From Dehalococcoidia bacterium UBA6495 (GTDB lineage Bacteria; Chloroflexota; Dehalococcoidia; Lucifugimonadales; UBA826), in assembly GCA_002435305.1 (NCBI GenBank), contig DJMH01000114.1, positions 15,188 to 23,207 on the forward strand: a stretch of 8,020 nt of DNA. Reading direction: 5' to 3'. Under the pieces are notes generated by a model. It saw nothing but the letters and a program-made list of their open reading frames with translations, was not told where the DNA came from and did no database searches. Made by a program: the position numbers and the translations under genes. How positions within the stretch are numbered: the stretch's first letter is position 1; each line of letters begins with the position of its first letter. Below, in pieces: positions 6,373 to 8,020 of the stretch.

Positions 6373-6462
6373 GGAGGGTTGGCAGAGTGGACGAATGCAC
6401 CAGTCTTGAAAACTGGCATATCCTAACGGATATCGTGGGTTCGAATCCCACACCCTCCGCCA
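6373..6462 (+). tRNA. tRNA-Ser(UGA)
   Basis: This is a complete class II tRNA of 90 bases with encoded CCA. The acceptor stem GGAGGGT (6373-6379) pairs perfectly with ACCCTCC (6452-6458), followed by discriminator G and CCA (6460-6462). The anticodon stem CCAGT/ACTGG encloses loop CTTGAAA with anticodon TGA at 6407-6409, which reads UCA-type serine codons. The long variable arm ATATCC-TAAC-GGATAT (6418-6433) and discriminator G are serine hallmarks. The T arm is GTGGG-TTCGAAT-CCCAC (6435-6451). sucC starts 44 bases downstream on the same strand. Confidence 0.97.
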
Positions 6463-6506
6463 CTTTCGTTACCTTTAAATAGAGCGTCTTATTAGGAAAA
6501 ACAAAA

Positions 6507-7664
6507 ATGAAACTCCATGAATATCAGGCAAAAGAAATCCTTGGAAAATATGGAGTACCCACTCCCAAAAGTCGGCTTGCCAGAACAGGAAGCCAAGCCG
6601 CAACAGCAGCATTTGAGATAGGCGGTACCGTGGTAGTTAAGGCTCAAGTGCACGCAGGAGGGAGAGGAAAAGGTGGTGGCGTTAAAATTGTGGAGTCCCC
6701 TGGGGCAGCAGAACAGGCAGCTGAAAAAATGATAGGAACAAATCTTGTCACTTTTCAGACTGGGCCGGAAGGTGTACCCGTCAACAGTGTGCTTATAGAA
6801 GAGGGTATTGAAATAGAAAACGAACTCTACTTGGGCATGGTGATAGATGGAGCTTCAAAAGGGGTGGTTGTAATTGCCAGTGAAGCTGGGGGCATGAACA
6901 TAGAAGAGGTAGCAGAAACTTCCCCGGAAAAAATACTCCAAATCCCCATTGATCCAGTATTGGGCCTCCAGCCTTTTCAAGGTAGGAAAATAGCTTACGG
7001 GCTTAACCTAGGACAAGAACATATTCGTTCGGTTACCAGCTTAGCGCAAAACCTATATCGAGCATTTATTGAAACGGACGCCTCCTTGGTAGAAATAAAC
7101 CCTCTAGTAATTACAAAAGATGGGAAGGTGCTGGCAGCAGATGCAAAATTGGATATCGATGATGATGCAATTTTTAGGCAGAAAGACATTCAGGAAATGA
7201 GAGATATTTCTCAAGAAGACCCCTTAGAAGTAGAAGCACGTTCTTCAGATATAAATTATGTTAAATTGGAAGGAACCGTCGGCTGTCTTGTCAATGGGGC
7301 CGGCCTCGCAATGGCCACGATGGATGTGACCAGTTCAGCCGGAGCTTCGCCCTCAAACTTTTTGGATATAGGCGGAGGTGCAGACGAGGAAAAAGTGGCC
7401 AAAGCCCTAAACCTAGTATTATCGGATGATAGCGTTAAAGCAGTTCTCGTTAACCTCTTCGGTGGAATCTTGCGTTGTGACATAGCTGCGAGAGGATTTT
7501 TATTAGCTGCTGAACAACAACCCGGCAGAGTAAGACCAATGGTAGTGAGAATGCTTGGAACCAATTCAGATGAAGGAAGGGAAATCCTTTCCCGATCCAG
7601 TCTAAATGTAACCCTCGTGGATACCCTAGGAGAAGCCGCAGCTGAAATTAAAAAGCTTGCATAA
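6507..7664 (+). CDS. sucC: Succinate--CoA ligase (ADP-forming type), beta subunit
   Basis: With the alpha subunit this protein catalyses the reversible conversion of succinyl-CoA, ADP (or GDP) and phosphate to succinate, CoA and ATP (or GTP) in the TCA cycle. It has 385 residues, the usual length. The N-terminal ATP-grasp domain opens with MKLHEYQAKEILGKYGVP and contains VVVKAQVHAGGRGKGGGVK (42-60). ELYLGMVIDGASKGVVVIAS and the metal-ligand region LVEINPLVITKDGK follow. The C-terminal ligase-CoA domain shows GCLVNGAGLAMATMD, NFLDIGGGAD and VLVNLFGGILRCD, all close to the E. coli protein. The ATG is preceded by AGGA (6494-6497) with 9 bases between. sucD follows after 50 bases on the same strand, as expected for an operon. 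All recognisable motifs are intact. Confidence 0.97.
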   Translation: MKLHEYQAKEILGKYGVPTPKSRLARTGSQAATAAFEIGGTVVVKAQVHAGGRGKGGGVKIVESPGAAEQAAEKMIGTNLVTFQTGPEGVPVNSVLIEEGIEIENELYLGMVIDGASKGVVVIASEAGGMNIEEVAETSPEKILQIPIDPVLGLQPFQGRKIAYGLNLGQEHIRSVTSLAQNLYRAFIETDASLVEINPLVITKDGKVLAADAKLDIDDDAIFRQKDIQEMRDISQEDPLEVEARSSDINYVKLEGTVGCLVNGAGLAMATMDVTSSAGASPSNFLDIGGGADEEKVAKALNLVLSDDSVKAVLVNLFGGILRCDIAARGFLLAAEQQPGRVRPMVVRMLGTNSDEGREILSRSSLNVTLVDTLGEAAAEIKKLA

Positions 7665-7714
7665 ATCATGCGTTACTAACATACACATTTAAGCAAGTTT
7701 ATAGGAACAAATAC

Positions 7715-8020
7715 ATGAGTATTCTCGTAGATAAATCAACCAGGCTACTAGTACAAGGGATTACCGGAAAAGAAGGTAGTTATCACGCACAAAGATCAGC
7801 CGAGTATGGTGCAAATCTGGTAGCAGGGGTGACTCCCGGAAAAGGTGGGCAGAATTTTAATACCACGGTTCCTGTCTATAACACAGTCCAGCAGGCTGTG
7901 GACGAAACTTCTGCCAATGCCTCCTTAATTTTTGTCCCGCCCGCATTCGCAGCAGATGCGATTGTCGAATCCATAGATGCTGGTATAGAAGTAATCGCCT
8001 GTATAACTGAAGGCATCCCA
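7715..8020 (+). CDS. sucD: Succinate--CoA ligase alpha subunit, 5' part (cut by window edge)
   Basis: The first 102 codons are present and the gene runs off the right edge. I translated it from ATG at 7715, which has AGGA (7703-7706) 8 bases upstream. The protein begins MSILVDKSTRLLVQGITG and contains the CoA-binding Rossmann-domain signatures QGITGKEGSYHAQ (14-26), GVTPGKGGQ (38-46) and the stretch ending in ITEGIP at the edge. The active-site histidine that is phosphorylated lies in the missing C-terminal part, so activity cannot be judged. It pairs with sucC, 50 bases upstream, to form succinyl-CoA synthetase. Confidence 0.96.
   Translation, partial: MSILVDKSTRLLVQGITGKEGSYHAQRSAEYGANLVAGVTPGKGGQNFNTTVPVYNTVQQAVDETSANASLIFVPPAFAADAIVESIDAGIEVIACITEGIP

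Noticed and set aside
7256..7669. A 137-codon minus-strand open frame opposite sucC
   Set aside because: sucC is certain on the plus strand, and the antisense translation is low-complexity Ser/Ala/Pro-rich sequence typical of a shadow frame.

Overview
The window is ordinary chromosomal DNA from a bacterium, most likely a member of Chloroflexota (SAR202 or another Dehalococcoidia-like lineage). That placement is an inference. It rests on the DUF3090 gene followed by an SCO1664-type kinase-fold gene, a pair known from Actinobacteria and Chloroflexota, on the fairly AT-rich codon use, and on a stand-alone P-loop/DRTGG protein. No mobile element, CRISPR array, phage gene or clear sign of transfer was seen.

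Layout from left to right: an AT-rich gene-free lead-in (1-269); an MFS_3-type exporter (+, 270-1691); a gamma-glutamyltransferase-fold Ntn hydrolase (+, 1784-3496). Convergent to these are a P-loop/DRTGG protein (-, 3510-4469) and, upstream of it on the same strand, ribosomal protein bS21, rpsU (-, 4540-4731). A divergent intergenic region (4732-4955) carries a structured rpsU leader. Then come the DUF3090 zinc-ribbon protein (+, 4956-5474), the SCO1664-family kinase-fold protein (+, 5499-6272), tRNA-Ser(UGA) (+, 6373-6462), sucC (+, 6507-7664) and the first 102 codons of sucD (+, 7715 to the window edge).

How the genes may work together: sucC and sucD encode the two subunits of succinyl-CoA synthetase of the TCA cycle. 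DUF3090 and SCO1664 are a conserved two-gene unit of unknown function. The MFS exporter and the Ntn hydrolase are co-oriented with a 92-base gap and could handle the same compound. rpsU and the DRTGG gene could form a two-gene operon.

Four points deserve a second look. First, the gamma-glutamyltransferase homologue keeps its catalytic Thr and oxyanion glycines, but every residue known to hold the gamma-glutamyl group in the E. coli enzyme is replaced. Second, the rpsU leader contains a terminator-like hairpin with a U-tract and no minus-strand gene upstream, so it may be an attenuator. Third, DUF3090 and SCO1664 lie in one reading frame separated by a single TGA, and the second gene has no ribosome-binding site. 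Fourth, alternative helices ahead of the DRTGG gene could hide its Shine-Dalgarno sequence. I found no convincing wholly new system.
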